Shown here piece after piece: positions 16,160 to 25,280 of a stretch of DNA of 64,000 nt; position 1 is the stretch's first letter, and each line of letters starts with the position of its first letter. This DNA is from Roseivirga sp. (GTDB taxonomy: Bacteria; Bacteroidota; Bacteroidia; Cytophagales; Cyclobacteriaceae), in the NCBI GenBank assembly GCA_021404565.1, contig JAAWWF010000027.1, positions 124,001 to 188,000 of the forward strand. The letters are read 5' to 3'. Position numbers and translations under genes: made by a program. The notes beneath the pieces are model-generated. The model had not been told where the DNA came from, ran no database searches, and was given only the letters and a program-made list of their open reading frames with translations.

Positions 16160-16531
16160 ATGAAAGTAACACCTGAGCATAATGAAAGAGTTGCCAAAAT
16201 AATTTTCGGTTCAGTCTACCCTCATTACTTGAGCAGGGTGGAGAAAAACGGAAGAACCAGGGAAGAGTTGGATCAGGTGCTGGAATGGCTGACCGGCTTT
16301 GACAGAACCACTTTACAAAAGCTAATTAAAGACAAAGTAACCATTGAAACATTCTTTGAGAAGGCAACCCTACATCCAAATGCTCACATGATTAAAGGGG
16401 TAATCTGTGGTTATAGAATAGAAGAAATTGACAATGAATTAACGCGCCAGGCCAGGTATATGGACAAGTTGGTAGATGAGCTCGCCAAGGGGCGTAAAAT
16501 GGAAAAGATTTTAAGAGTAGAGAAGAAATAA
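16160..16531 (+). CDS. DUF2200 family protein
   Basis: 123-residue cytoplasmic protein matching the DUF2200 family over its full length: TPEHNERVAKIIFGSVYPHYLSRVEKNGRTREELDQVLEWLTGFD, then FFEKATLHPNAHMIKGVICGYRIEEI and a Lys-rich tail. The family is widespread, small and of unknown function. It stands alone, with long non-coding flanks on both sides. An attC-like structure lies downstream (16799-16884). Confidence 0.9.
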   Translation: MKVTPEHNERVAKIIFGSVYPHYLSRVEKNGRTREELDQVLEWLTGFDRTTLQKLIKDKVTIETFFEKATLHPNAHMIKGVICGYRIEEIDNELTRQARYMDKLVDELAKGRKMEKILRVEKK

Positions 16532-17185
16532 AAGTTGTTATTAAGCCTCTACAAACAGCACCAACCTGCCAGCAGACAGATTTAAAACACCTGTACTTTT
16601 ACACTCACACGCTTTGTGTCTTGAATCAAAAAAGCATTTCGAATTAATTGGGAAATCTGGTCCGCACGGCAAGTACGAACCAGAGGACATTCAAAACCCA
16701 CAATGACATAAATGGCATTGCATCAATCTGTAAAGTTCGGAGTAGAGCTGTTTTTTGAACGCCTTCTACGTCCCTTTACATACAGGAGGGTGGCAAGCCC
16801 GATAACAGTCGAAATACAAGGTGGTTGGATTTGGTACGCGAAGGCCTTGCGGGCAAAAACCACGCTTGGATTTGGTGTTATCGGAAAGGGTTCCTGCCTG
16901 CCTTAGTACCTAAGTACGGCCGGCACGGTTTCGTCCTTTTTGGCCGCAAAAAGCGACAAAGGAGGTTTAAGAGACAAAGCCGTAAAGTCAGGCTTCAACA
17001 ATTAATCAATGAAATAGTAGCCCAACCATACAAACTCTGAAAGTGCGGCTCACTCTGCAATAGGTAGTTGAAAAAAATTCACAGTTCCCATTCAAAAGTC
17101 TTCATCTAAAATGTTGCTTTCTTTCATTTAATCCAGCCTCCTTTGAGGGCAAAAGATTAGGGATTCACTCAACGCAACACAAGAC
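16532..17185. other. Long stretch with no convincing gene
   Basis: 654 bp. Two overlapping plus-strand frames (16712-16906 and 16825-17040) have Arg/Lys/Trp-rich translations without family resemblance, and I do not accept them. At 16543-16703 a startless frame reads protein-like at its end (KKHFELIGKSGPHGKYEPED), possibly a gene remnant. A long imperfect hairpin occupies 16799-16884. No promoter match seen. Confidence 0.45.
16799..16884. repeat. attC-like imperfect hairpin
   Basis: Outer arms CCGATAACA (16799-16807) and TGTTATCGG (16876-16884) are perfect complements. Inside, AAATACAAGGTGGTT (16812-16826) pairs with 16858-16873 at 14 of 15 positions, with one unpaired extra G at 16864. Spacers of 4 and 2 nt and a 31-nt loop complete the fold. 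This layout (two paired boxes per arm, small spacers, an extrahelical base) is that of integron attC sites. The outer box contains AAC and GTT, but not the full RYYYAAC/GTTRRRY consensus. Confidence 0.4.
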
Positions 17186-18052
17186 ATGAAAGGCTTTTCT
17201 ATCATCATTATGGGAGTTTTATTGCTCCAGCTTTCGTCCTGCCGGTCTCATTCATCTTCAGAGCTAAGAAATGCCCTGACTTTTTATGCCTCCTTTGATA
17301 AGGGAACGACAGCAGACTTTGCTCTGGGAGGTCCTGACATCTATACTGCTCATGCTACCTATGTCAATTCAAGCAGAAACCTGGAAGGAATACAGGTGGG
17401 TATGAATAACACTGATCATAGCATTATTCAAGGGGAGGGTCAGTTTGGTAATGCCTTTCAATTTGGTGAGAAAAGTGACACCGTTCTTTTTTATAAGAGT
17501 AAAGACAACATCACCTACAATCCCCAAAACTGGTCGGGCACTATTTCGTTTTGGCTAAGGGTTGACCCCTCCACTGAGCTGACCGGGTATACAGACCCCA
17601 TACAAATCACAGATACCAACTTCAACGATGCATCCATCTGGGTAGATTTTACTGACAAAGCCCCAAAAGACTTCAGACTGGGGGTAATCGGTGATAAAGC
17701 CGCCTGGACCCTGGACACGCTGAATTCACCTGTAAAGGCTGTATTTGAAAAGAGACTTGTCAGCACTAAAGCGTCCTATTTTACAAAAGATAACTGGACT
17801 CATATTCTAATAACTTATGATGGTTTGGGCACTGTCAATAGCCGGGCCAACCTCTATCTGAATGGTAAAAAAGTGGGTTTAGTGAGCGGGATAGACGACC
17901 CTTTTACCTGGGAGCTGGAAAAGTCAAATATCTTCCTTGGATTGAACTTCAGTGGTTTGATGGACGAGCTGGCAATTTTCAACAAGCCATTAACTGACAA
18001 GGAAGCAATGGAGCTTTATCAGCTAAAAGGGGGGATCAAATCAATTCTGTGA
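17186..18052 (+). CDS. LamG-domain lipoprotein
   Basis: 288 residues with a lipoprotein signal (MKGFSIIIMGVLLLQLSSC; lipobox LSSC, Cys at residue 19). The mature part is a concanavalin-A-like LamG/Laminin_G_3 fold: ALTFYASFDKG, GNAFQFGEKSD, GTISFWLRVDP, NWTHILITYDG, ANLYLNGKKVG and FSGLMDELAIFNKPLTDKEAMELY in canonical order. The latter is the usual ending of bacterial LamG proteins. Probably carbohydrate or matrix binding at the cell surface; no catalytic domain is present. It resembles the N-terminal part of the protein at 19688. Confidence 0.88.
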   Translation: MKGFSIIIMGVLLLQLSSCRSHSSSELRNALTFYASFDKGTTADFALGGPDIYTAHATYVNSSRNLEGIQVGMNNTDHSIIQGEGQFGNAFQFGEKSDTVLFYKSKDNITYNPQNWSGTISFWLRVDPSTELTGYTDPIQITDTNFNDASIWVDFTDKAPKDFRLGVIGDKAAWTLDTLNSPVKAVFEKRLVSTKASYFTKDNWTHILITYDGLGTVNSRANLYLNGKKVGLVSGIDDPFTWELEKSNIFLGLNFSGLMDELAIFNKPLTDKEAMELYQLKGGIKSIL

Positions 18053-18195
18053 AGCTCAGGCCCTGGTTAGTGCTCACGTAAAAATCGGTGCATCCTTGCT
18101 ATTCCAGGTTTAAACCTAACCACAGCAGGTTGCCTTGAATGCTTACTGCTGTTAAATCCCCAAAGCCGCTTATCTTGTAGAAGATTATCAACACT

Positions 18196-18738
18196 ATGAA
18201 ATCCTCTACCATGAAAAGAACCTTGATTCTCACAGCCCTGCTGCTGCTTATAGCCACCGCGCCTCTTTCTTCCAACAATCTCAACCCAACTCCTGACAAC
18301 CAGCAAACGGACAAACGTATTCCCGAACTAGACCAGTATTGGACAAAACTATCGAAAACAGTAAGAGAAGGTGACTTTGAAGGCTACAGCTCACTTTATC
18401 ATAAGGATGCCGTGATTATATTTACAACAGGGAGCAACAAGGTATCGGTTGCAGTAGCAGAAGCTCTGGCCGGCTGGAAGCAAGGCTTTGCCAAAACCAA
18501 AGCCGGAGAACAAAAAGACAATGTAGAGTTTCGCTTCTCTCAGCGTATTGGCAATGCCAACACCGCCCACGAGACAGGCATCTTCCATTTCACTTCTGTA
18601 GACAACTCCGGCAAAACATTGACGGATATCCTCGTGCATTTTGAAATGCTTTTTGTGAAAAAAGACGGAGTCTGGCTCTCCACCATGGAATATCAAAAAT
18701 CCACTGCCACCCAAGCCGAATGGGAAGCTTTGAACTAG
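18196..18738 (+). CDS. Secreted NTF2-like (DUF4440/SnoaL-type) protein
   Basis: 180 residues with a signal peptide (MKRTLILTALLLLIATAPLSS; a second ATG at 18211 would also start it). The mature part fits the NTF2-like fold of DUF4440/SnoaL proteins: LDQYWTKLSKTVREGDFEGYSSLYHKDAVIIF, a middle strand RFSQRIGNANTAHETGIFHF and LVHFEMLFVKKDGVWLSTMEYQKS. No catalytic residues can be assigned. Typically a ligand-binding or isomerase-like periplasmic protein. Monocistronic. Confidence 0.82.
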   Translation: MKSSTMKRTLILTALLLLIATAPLSSNNLNPTPDNQQTDKRIPELDQYWTKLSKTVREGDFEGYSSLYHKDAVIIFTTGSNKVSVAVAEALAGWKQGFAKTKAGEQKDNVEFRFSQRIGNANTAHETGIFHFTSVDNSGKTLTDILVHFEMLFVKKDGVWLSTMEYQKSTATQAEWEALN

Positions 18739-18863
18739 TATGCACCTCTCCTGCCCTTTGCAACAAAAAAAAAGCAATTGGACTGACACCTGGGTTCATA
18801 GAGAAGAAAATGGCTCGCTGGAAGCCGCCCGGGACCACAGGTTTGAACAATAAAAAACACTGA

Positions 18864-19427
18864 ATGGATATTATTCAACGATTTGTAGATGTTGGTCTTG
18901 AGAAATACAGCTCACTGGCAACACCCGATTGGGATCCCATGTACATCGAAAAAGAGGAAATTCAGGATTCAAGATTTATTGATGCTGAAAAACCTAAAAA
19001 AGAAGGCTTGCTTGCCTGGAAACCGATTGAAAGTCTGATAACCGATGATGAGATACTGGAAGTAGAAAATGAATTGAAATACCCGCTTCCTGAGTCGTTT
19101 AAAGCCTACCTGAAGTACAAGAACTTCTATGAGCTGGATGTAATGTCAGAAGTTTTCTTATTTCGTCCCTTAATACCTGGTATATGGAAAAACAACATAC
19201 TTGATGCTACCTTCAACGGATATCCCAGAGAATTTATTTATGACAAGGGCCTCATCCCATTCGGTCGTTATTCCGATTGGGGATTGACTTGCTTTAACAC
19301 CAATAAGTCAGCTGGGGGTGCTGAATATGAGATAGTTATATGGGATCATGACGACCCTTATGAATCAGAATTCAGGGCAGAGAGCTTTGACAAGATGCTG
19401 AAGGCAATTCTGGATAATTATGAGTAG
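18864..19427 (+). CDS. SMI1/KNR4 (SUKH) family protein
   Basis: 187-residue cytoplasmic protein of the SUKH superfamily. The core is ITDDEILEVENELKYPLPESFKAYLKYKN, the hallmark helical start, followed by LIPFGRYSDWGLTCFNTN and EIVIWDHDDPYESEFRAESFDKMLKAILDNY. SUKH proteins frequently serve as immunity proteins against polymorphic toxins, but many stand-alone copies have no known partner. No toxin gene is adjacent; the DUF4157 protein is 12 kb away. An immunity role is therefore only a possibility. Confidence 0.88.
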   Translation: MDIIQRFVDVGLEKYSSLATPDWDPMYIEKEEIQDSRFIDAEKPKKEGLLAWKPIESLITDDEILEVENELKYPLPESFKAYLKYKNFYELDVMSEVFLFRPLIPGIWKNNILDATFNGYPREFIYDKGLIPFGRYSDWGLTCFNTNKSAGGAEYEIVIWDHDDPYESEFRAESFDKMLKAILDNYE

Positions 19428-19687
19428 AATAAAGATTGTGTGATCATCCTCAGCTGAGAAACAGCTCGCTGTTGATCTCCTTTCCCTAAAAATGAAATCG
19501 GCACATAACCATATATAGCTGATTAAAATATCTGTTACCCCTTGGTTCATTCAGTACCACTGACCTCCTTCATCCTTTTGCCAACAGCCAGGAACACCAT
19601 GTTACCCAACATTCTTCATTACTTTTAGATATAGAAATTGAAAGGGCTCACTAAAAGGTCGCCAGTTCTTATCATATAAATCAAAAA

Positions 19688-21502
19688 ATGAGAGTCTTAC
19701 ATATACTCATCACACTGTCTTTCTTCTCTCAGCTTGGGTGGTCACAGACCACAGCAATTCGCTCATTCAACTTCGATGGCACAATTGAAAGTGGAACACA
19801 CAAATTTGAGGGTGGAGATTTCAGTTTCTCCAATGGGCTTAAAGCCCGAGCCCTAAAGCTGAACCCTGAAAGTTTTAGTTCATTGAGTCTTGAAGGTATT
19901 TCCCTGAACAACAGTGAAGATTTCACCCTTCAATTTTGGGTTAAAACCACTTCTGACCAGCCCATGACATTCCTTTCACAAAAGAGCTTTGACAACAAGG
20001 GCATGTCCTCTCAGCTTAATGCCGGCTGGGCACTCTACACCTCCGGAGGCACTCTCGCCTGGAATGCCGGATCTGGTTCCAGAAGATTGACCTATGAAAG
20101 AGATAATGGTAGTAAAATGCCTGTCAATGATGGGGAATGGCATCAATTGGCCATGACCTACAGCAAGGCACTCCAGGAAGTCAGAATCTATTATGATGGC
20201 CATAACCAAGCCATTTACAAAGTTAAATTCGACTTTGCCAATGATCATCCCTTAAGGATTGGCACTCAACAAAGCGATTTCAACTATAAGCAGGAGATTC
20301 TTGATGAAATTCGTGAAGGGGCTGCTAAGCTTCAAACACTCGTAGATGCATTCAATCAAATCGGGGTTGAAAAATTACAGGACAGAGAGTTTATCTCGGT
20401 GGTCGTAGAGCCAAAAGACCTGCTGGAAGCAAAAATCAAAACGATTAATCCGGCACAGTCAGCATTGATTGATCGTCTTCGAAAAATCGACCTAAAATCC
20501 ATCAATGATATTCGAAATGAGCTATTGTCCAATCACTACACCGTTCATCAGGTGCGGGAGCTCACAGAGATCAAACCCATTCATAAAATTTACAGTCTGG
20601 AAGATGGTCGGGTAGTGATCAATACAGCAGCTGCCCGTGACTTCACAAAGCAGGTGCAGCTTTCTGCAGCAGATTTTGAGATTGACGAGCTGATGATATA
20701 CGATAGCCTACTTTCTGCGGAAGAAGTCTTTAAAGCTTTTAAGAAAGTCAAAAAAGCATCGGCATTTAAGCACAGGAAAAAACTCAAAGAGCTTACAGTT
20801 GGGGTCTGGAACATTTGGCATGGAGGGCTCCACTTCACAGAAGAAGAACATGGCTGGGATTCCAGAATGCGCATTGTGGAGATGATCCGTGAGCTTGATG
20901 TAGATATTTTGCTTATGCAGGAGACCTACTCTTCTGGCGACTATATAGCAGCAGAACTGGGTTATTATTTCGCCACTTCATCGGATTGGGACTACAGACA
21001 ACAGGGCTCTAACATCTCCGTACTCAGCAGATACCCAATCGAAAGCATTGAGGTACCTGATGGAGCGGAATTTATGAATGTAGCGGCACTCATCAAGCTG
21101 AGTAAAAGCCAGCAGATTTATGCCATGTCAAATTGGTATGGAATGAACCAGTTTCCTACTGTTTACGATTTTCATCAGGGAAGATTCAGCCAAAGTGATG
21201 AGATTCCTGTCTTCTTTGGAGGAGATTTTAATGCTGTACCCCATACAGATGGTGGCAATAGCCCTGCCTCTAAAAAACTGCTGGATAATGGATTTACAGA
21301 TGCCTACAGAAGCCTGCATCCCGATTTTGAAAACGACCCTGCCCATACTCATAATTCCGGAGTAAGGATTGACCAACTCTATTATAAAGGCCAGACCTTA
21401 CAAAACGCCTCAACAGAAGTTGTTTCAGATTGGCAGGGAGGCTTTCCCTCCGATCACTACCTGATTTTGTCCAGATTCAAACTCAAAACAGGTTCCAACT
21501 AG
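19688..21502 (+). CDS. Secreted LamG - endonuclease/exonuclease/phosphatase fusion
   Basis: 604 residues. A signal peptide (1-19, LITLSFFSQLGWSQ) and an N-terminal LamG domain (about 22-340: FTLQFWVKTTSDQ, GEWHQLAMTYSKALQEVRIYYDG, DFEIDELMIYDSLLSAEEVFKAF) with an inserted helical region (about 200-300) precede an EEP-superfamily phosphodiesterase (about 370-600). Its catalytic motifs are WNIWHGG, MQETYSS (Glu), FFGGDFNAVPH (Asp, Asn), HNSGVRIDQLYYKG and SDHYLILSRF (Asp-His). EEP enzymes hydrolyse phosphodiesters in nucleic acids, inositol phosphates or sphingomyelin. Export suggests an extracellular nuclease or phospholipase-like role. The long insert in the LamG domain is unusual. Confidence 0.87.
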   Translation: MRVLHILITLSFFSQLGWSQTTAIRSFNFDGTIESGTHKFEGGDFSFSNGLKARALKLNPESFSSLSLEGISLNNSEDFTLQFWVKTTSDQPMTFLSQKSFDNKGMSSQLNAGWALYTSGGTLAWNAGSGSRRLTYERDNGSKMPVNDGEWHQLAMTYSKALQEVRIYYDGHNQAIYKVKFDFANDHPLRIGTQQSDFNYKQEILDEIREGAAKLQTLVDAFNQIGVEKLQDREFISVVVEPKDLLEAKIKTINPAQSALIDRLRKIDLKSINDIRNELLSNHYTVHQVRELTEIKPIHKIYSLEDGRVVINTAAARDFTKQVQLSAADFEIDELMIYDSLLSAEEVFKAFKKVKKASAFKHRKKLKELTVGVWNIWHGGLHFTEEEHGWDSRMRIVEMIRELDVDILLMQETYSSGDYIAAELGYYFATSSDWDYRQQGSNISVLSRYPIESIEVPDGAEFMNVAALIKLSKSQQIYAMSNWYGMNQFPTVYDFHQGRFSQSDEIPVFFGGDFNAVPHTDGGNSPASKKLLDNGFTDAYRSLHPDFENDPAHTHNSGVRIDQLYYKGQTLQNASTEVVSDWQGGFPSDHYLILSRFKLKTGSN

Positions 21503-21688
21503 ACCAAGTTTTGAAATACACATCCTTGTACCCTGTAACAAATAGCTCATGGCCTCACAAACATTTATTTGAGTAACTTAAGCTGAAAGACGTTACTTAG
21601 GCTACCGACCTTTTGGCTACGCAGAGCAATACTCCGTGCTATGGCAAAGATCTGGTCAGGGCGTTGGCAGTAATACCGACAGAAAGGA

Positions 21689-22093
21689 ATGACATTTTAC
21701 AAAGACAAGCTCAGCAAGCTCAAGGTGGATCTTTACAAGAACCAGGCACAAATTGATGCTGTCATTGCGGTGCGCAGCTATATTGACTGTCACTACGAAA
21801 CGGATTTAAACCTGAACCTGCTTTCGCAAACTCATTGTATTTCCAAGTATCATCTCCTGCGGCTTTTCAAAAAGTACTACGGCCTCACCCCCCGGCAGTA
21901 CCTCATTGATAAACGTATGGAGAAATCTAAAGAGCATTTAAACAATGGTATGTCCGTTACAGAAGCTTGTTTTGCGGTTGGGTTTGAAAGTTTAGGTTCC
22001 TTTAGCAGTTTATTCAAAGTCAAAACAGGAAAATCGCCAAGTCAATATCAAAAAGAGCAACTTTCAAGAAGCATGCTGAAACCTGAATTCTGA
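21689..22093 (+). CDS. AraC family transcriptional regulator (DNA-binding domain only)
   Basis: 134 residues, essentially just the AraC/XylS double helix-turn-helix: AVRSYIDCHYETDLNLNLLSQTHCISKYHLLRLFKKYYGLTPRQY (first HTH and linker) and MSVTEACFAVGFESLGSFSSLFKVKTGKSPSQY (second HTH). No sensor domain. The stop codon is 31 bp before the VOC protein gene on the same strand, so they are probably one operon, as is common for AraC-VOC pairs. Confidence 0.93.
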   Translation: MTFYKDKLSKLKVDLYKNQAQIDAVIAVRSYIDCHYETDLNLNLLSQTHCISKYHLLRLFKKYYGLTPRQYLIDKRMEKSKEHLNNGMSVTEACFAVGFESLGSFSSLFKVKTGKSPSQYQKEQLSRSMLKPEF

Positions 22094-22124
22094 ATTTTGG
22101 GAAACGACATCAAAAACATCAGCA

Positions 22125-22520
22125 ATGAGGGTTACCATTATCAGCATCCCGGTGCGAGACCAGGAAAAAGCATTGAAATTCTACACAGAAAAGCTGGGTT
22201 TCATAAAAAAGAAAGACACTCCGTTGGGAGGAGGCAACAGATGGCTAACAGTGGTTTCAAAAGAAGCCCAGGACGGACCCGAACTACTGTTGGAACCAGC
22301 CCCTAATCATTTTGAGCCATCCAGGGTATATCAGGATGCTTTGATGGAAGCAGGCTTTCCCTATACCCAGTTTGATGTTGACAATGTACAACAGGAATAT
22401 GACCGTCTGATTGAATTGGAAGTGGAATTCAGCATGAAACCAACTGAGATGGGAGTCGTGAAAGTTGCCGTTTTTAATGACACCTGTGGCAATAACATCC
22501 AACTGGTAGAGCATCTATAA
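22125..22520 (+). CDS. VOC family protein (glyoxalase/bleomycin-resistance fold)
   Basis: 131 residues, a single vicinal-oxygen-chelate unit. It has the standard start ISIPVRDQEKALKFYTEKLGFIKKKD and ends with VAVFNDTCGNNIQLVEHL, where the Glu before His would be a metal ligand; the first ligand position (IPVRD) has no His. It probably follows the AraC gene in one transcript. Members include dioxygenases, isomerases and drug-binding proteins; the role here is unknown. Confidence 0.9.
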   Translation: MRVTIISIPVRDQEKALKFYTEKLGFIKKKDTPLGGGNRWLTVVSKEAQDGPELLLEPAPNHFEPSRVYQDALMEAGFPYTQFDVDNVQQEYDRLIELEVEFSMKPTEMGVVKVAVFNDTCGNNIQLVEHL

Positions 22521-22742
22521 AAGCTCCTGTTCCTGCCACCTATCTTTGTGTGGGTTCTCGGCTGGTCGCACTGGTTCAGTGCCATTGCATCTTCCCACTT
22601 ATAATCAAGCGGTAACCACCAGAGCATCCTAGCTTTTCTTTCTGTAAATTTGCTTCAGAGACATGACTTTCATTCCGCCTATCCCGGGCTGGACAGAAAG
22701 CACCCTGCTTCTCCAAAGGTATGACCAAAACATGATGAGCAA

Positions 22743-23798
22743 TTGAATTCAAGTGAACAGGCTTCAGGTAAAATAAAAAAGAAACGAAACAAAACGATCG
22801 CTAGAATAGCTCTGTTTCTGGGCACGGCAATCTCCTTGTTTTTTGTACCCTGGCTTTTAGTCAAGGCCTGGATACTTCCCTTACCCGATACGGTTCAGGA
22901 ACAACTGAATGAGGCTATAGGACACGGTTTTGACGGCATGCTAGTGTATGTGGACCAGGCCGGTCAGCCACCTCAGCATTTTGCTTCAGGATGGCATAAT
23001 CGCGAATCAGAAATACCGGCCAGGCCTATGGCGCTGTTTAAGATCGCCAGTATCGGTAAGCTGTATGATGCTGTGGCCGTAACTAAATTGGTAAATGACG
23101 GACGCCTTTCTCTCGAAAAAACCGTTGCCGACTATCTGCCCGAGCTATCAGGCCGTATTGAAAACGCTGATAAAATCACCCTCAGGCTGATGATACAGCA
23201 TAGAAGCGGTATTCCCAATTATACGGATGCTCCGGATTTTTGGGCAACCCCCACGGCCACCTATGAAGAGAGTCTCGCCCTGATTCTGGACAAACCAGCC
23301 AACTTTGCACCTGATAAGGACTATGAATATTGCAATACAAATTACCTCCTGCTCAATAAGATCATGGATGATGTATTGGGCTACGACAATTTTCAGTTCG
23401 TTCAGGAAGAAATCTTAAGGCCGCTAAATCTTAACAATACCTTCAGCTCCTTAAAAGAAGTGAATATGGATGATGTGATGAGCGGCTATCATGTAGGTCA
23501 CCCTTTTGATTTAAAGGCAGACGAATATGGTATGCTCGCCACGGCAGAAGATGTGGGCATTTTCCTCAGAGCTCTGAACGATGGATCAGTGTTCAAGCCG
23601 GGAGAAAAGGAAATTTATGCTACTGTTTACGAATATGAACACGGTGGTTGGGTGCCTGGTTACCAGAGTTTCGCAAATTATGACAAAGATCTGGATGCCG
23701 TTGTGATCGCCTTCTATAGCACCACTGACCCTAAACTGTACAACTGGAATCTGTCTGAAATCATAAACAACAGAATCTTTAAAATACTCAAAAGGTAA
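22743..23798 (+). CDS. Membrane-anchored class-C beta-lactamase-like serine hydrolase
   Basis: 351 residues. An N-terminal Lys/Arg-rich stretch and one TM helix (about 20-45) anchor a beta-lactamase/transpeptidase-like domain with S103-I-G-K106 (SxxK), Y196-C-N198 (YxN) and EHGGWVPGYQSFA as the third box. The start is a TTG, forced by an in-frame stop at 22722 and the lack of any other start before the TM helix. An ankyrin protein gene follows after 14 bp, and a TonB-type carboxypeptidase-regulatory-domain protein overlaps that one, so three genes appear linked. Physiological role may be as esterase, D-aminopeptidase or peptidoglycan hydrolase. Confidence 0.88.
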   Translation: MNSSEQASGKIKKKRNKTIARIALFLGTAISLFFVPWLLVKAWILPLPDTVQEQLNEAIGHGFDGMLVYVDQAGQPPQHFASGWHNRESEIPARPMALFKIASIGKLYDAVAVTKLVNDGRLSLEKTVADYLPELSGRIENADKITLRLMIQHRSGIPNYTDAPDFWATPTATYEESLALILDKPANFAPDKDYEYCNTNYLLLNKIMDDVLGYDNFQFVQEEILRPLNLNNTFSSLKEVNMDDVMSGYHVGHPFDLKADEYGMLATAEDVGIFLRALNDGSVFKPGEKEIYATVYEYEHGGWVPGYQSFANYDKDLDAVVIAFYSTTDPKLYNWNLSEIINNRIFKILKR

Positions 23799-23812
23799 AA
23801 AGGGTTATAACA

Positions 23813-24106
23813 ATGTCAGGAGGAGATTGGAAAACCATGTTTAAAGCCGTTCAGGACAATGATGTCGAACTGATCAGGTTCTATATCAGGGCGGGTATCG
23901 ACATTAACTATCAGCACCCGGAATACTTAGCGCTTCCCTTATCAGAGAGTATCCGCTACAACCATTTAGAAGCTGCCGAAGTATTGCTATTGAATGGTGC
24001 TGAATCGGATATTATAGAAGCGGAAAGTGGTATGACACCGACTGACCTTGCCATAAAAAAGAAAAACCAAAAGGCAATTGATCTACTGGATCGGTTTAAT
24101 AAATGA
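23813..24106 (+). CDS. Small ankyrin-repeat protein
   Basis: 97 residues comprising about three ankyrin repeats: MFKAVQDNDVELIRFYIRAGIDINYQ, LALPLSESIRYNHLEAAEVLLLNGAESD and GMTPTDLAIKKKNQKAIDLL. No signal peptide. It follows the serine hydrolase gene after 14 bp and overlaps the next gene by ATGA, so it is probably translated from the same message. Presumably a protein-protein interaction module. Confidence 0.88.
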   Translation: MSGGDWKTMFKAVQDNDVELIRFYIRAGIDINYQHPEYLALPLSESIRYNHLEAAEVLLLNGAESDIIEAESGMTPTDLAIKKKNQKAIDLLDRFNK

Positions 24107-25083
24107 TTCTCTTCAGAAAAAACCACTTGCTCCATCATCTGCCCGCAAGGTTAGCTCCAACCTTTTTGCCTAAGGGATCTGCTGATCATATAAAAACGCT
24201 ACTTACACTAACCCTTTTGCTCCTTTCAAACATTGGGTTTAGCCAATTAAAATCAGTGGTCATTGACCGTGAAACCAAAGAAAGAATCCCCTATGTAAAT
24301 ATCTGGGTAGAGAATGAAAACATTGGAACCACTTCGAACCTGAATGGGGAGTTTGAATTAGCAATTACGCAATCAAAAACGATCATCTTCTCTGCCATTG
24401 GTTTTGAAACAAGGAAAACCCTATCTGATTCAATCAAAAGTGTTGTTGAATTAAGCCCCATGACAACCGAATTAGGGGAGGTCACCATAAGGCCCAAAAA
24501 TCAAATCCAGACGCTCACCCTGGGCAAGGTAAAGAAATCGAAAATCAACAGCTATTTCCGTTCTGGTCCCATTCCATGGATTGCAGCAAGGTATTTTCCC
24601 TACGAGGAAACTTACGATAAAACCCCATTTTTAGAAAAGCTGAGATTTCTGACAAACAGCAACTTGCCGGATTCGAAATTCAACATCAGACTGTACGGGG
24701 TCAATAGCGATGGAGAACCGGAGGGTTACCTCTTCGATAAAAACATATTTGGCTTTGCGAAAAAGGGGAAAAAATTAACTGAGATTGATTTGTCAGGTTT
24801 TAATCTGCAGTTCCCTGAGGAAGGTTTTTTTGTAGCTATTGAATGGCTAATTGTTGATGACAACGAATACCGGTATACTTACACCCAAACGGGCTCAAGT
24901 AAAAAGTTAAGAGGGATTTCATATGAACCTGCCATAGGAACCATATCCACTGAAACTGGGGAAAACAGCTGGATTTTCGCTCAGGGTCATTGGGTAAAAC
25001 CCTGGAAGAATCGCCCTCCTGAAGCGAAGGGTAATAAGGGGGAATATAGTCTCTTAGCGATCGAGTTAACCCTGACAAACTAA
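24103..25083 (+). CDS. Carboxypeptidase-regulatory-like domain protein
   Basis: 326 residues. After a hydrophobic signal-like segment (HIKTLLTLTLLLLSNIGFSQ, about residues 29-48) comes a CarboxypepD_reg-like beta sandwich: VVIDRETKERIPYVNIWVENENIGTTSNLNGEFEL ... IIFSAIGFETRKT. The remaining 200 residues (PWIAARYFPYEETYDKTPFLEKLRF, DLSGFNLQFPEEGFFVAIEWL) are a beta-rich region common in secreted Bacteroidota proteins of this type. The ATG at 24103 overlaps the ankyrin stop. It leaves about 28 residues before the signal core, so an internal TTG near 24163 is an alternative start. Likely periplasmic or surface. Confidence 0.78.
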   Translation: MILFRKNHLLHHLPARLAPTFLPKGSADHIKTLLTLTLLLLSNIGFSQLKSVVIDRETKERIPYVNIWVENENIGTTSNLNGEFELAITQSKTIIFSAIGFETRKTLSDSIKSVVELSPMTTELGEVTIRPKNQIQTLTLGKVKKSKINSYFRSGPIPWIAARYFPYEETYDKTPFLEKLRFLTNSNLPDSKFNIRLYGVNSDGEPEGYLFDKNIFGFAKKGKKLTEIDLSGFNLQFPEEGFFVAIEWLIVDDNEYRYTYTQTGSSKKLRGISYEPAIGTISTETGENSWIFAQGHWVKPWKNRPPEAKGNKGEYSLLAIELTLTN

Positions 25084-25280
25084 CATTCTATTACTTTTTT
25101 CCATGGCAGGCCCCTGCCCAAAGCAGACAGGTTCTCTTACCTAAACCATTGCTTGCCCTCTCTTTCTCCCCCGCTTCTAGCAATCGTTGGCTACCAGAAG
25201 GTATAAGGCGAGGAAGTTTTATATCTTGAAACCAGGTAAACACGTAGGCAACACATCAGCACCTATCAAAACCGCTAACC

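Noticed and set aside
16543-16703. Startless frame ending in KKHFELIGKSGPHGKYEPED
   Set aside because: Protein-like over only about 50 codons, without start codon or recognised family; could be a gene remnant but cannot be supported.
16712-17040. Two overlapping small plus-strand frames
   Set aside because: Basic, Trp/Arg-rich translations with no family resemblance, overlapping the attC-like hairpin; more likely fortuitous.
22541-22548. TATCTTTG, a perfect -7 promoter match before the TTG-start hydrolase gene
   Set aside because: No TTG at the required spacing upstream and almost 200 bp from the start codon, so not reported as a promoter.
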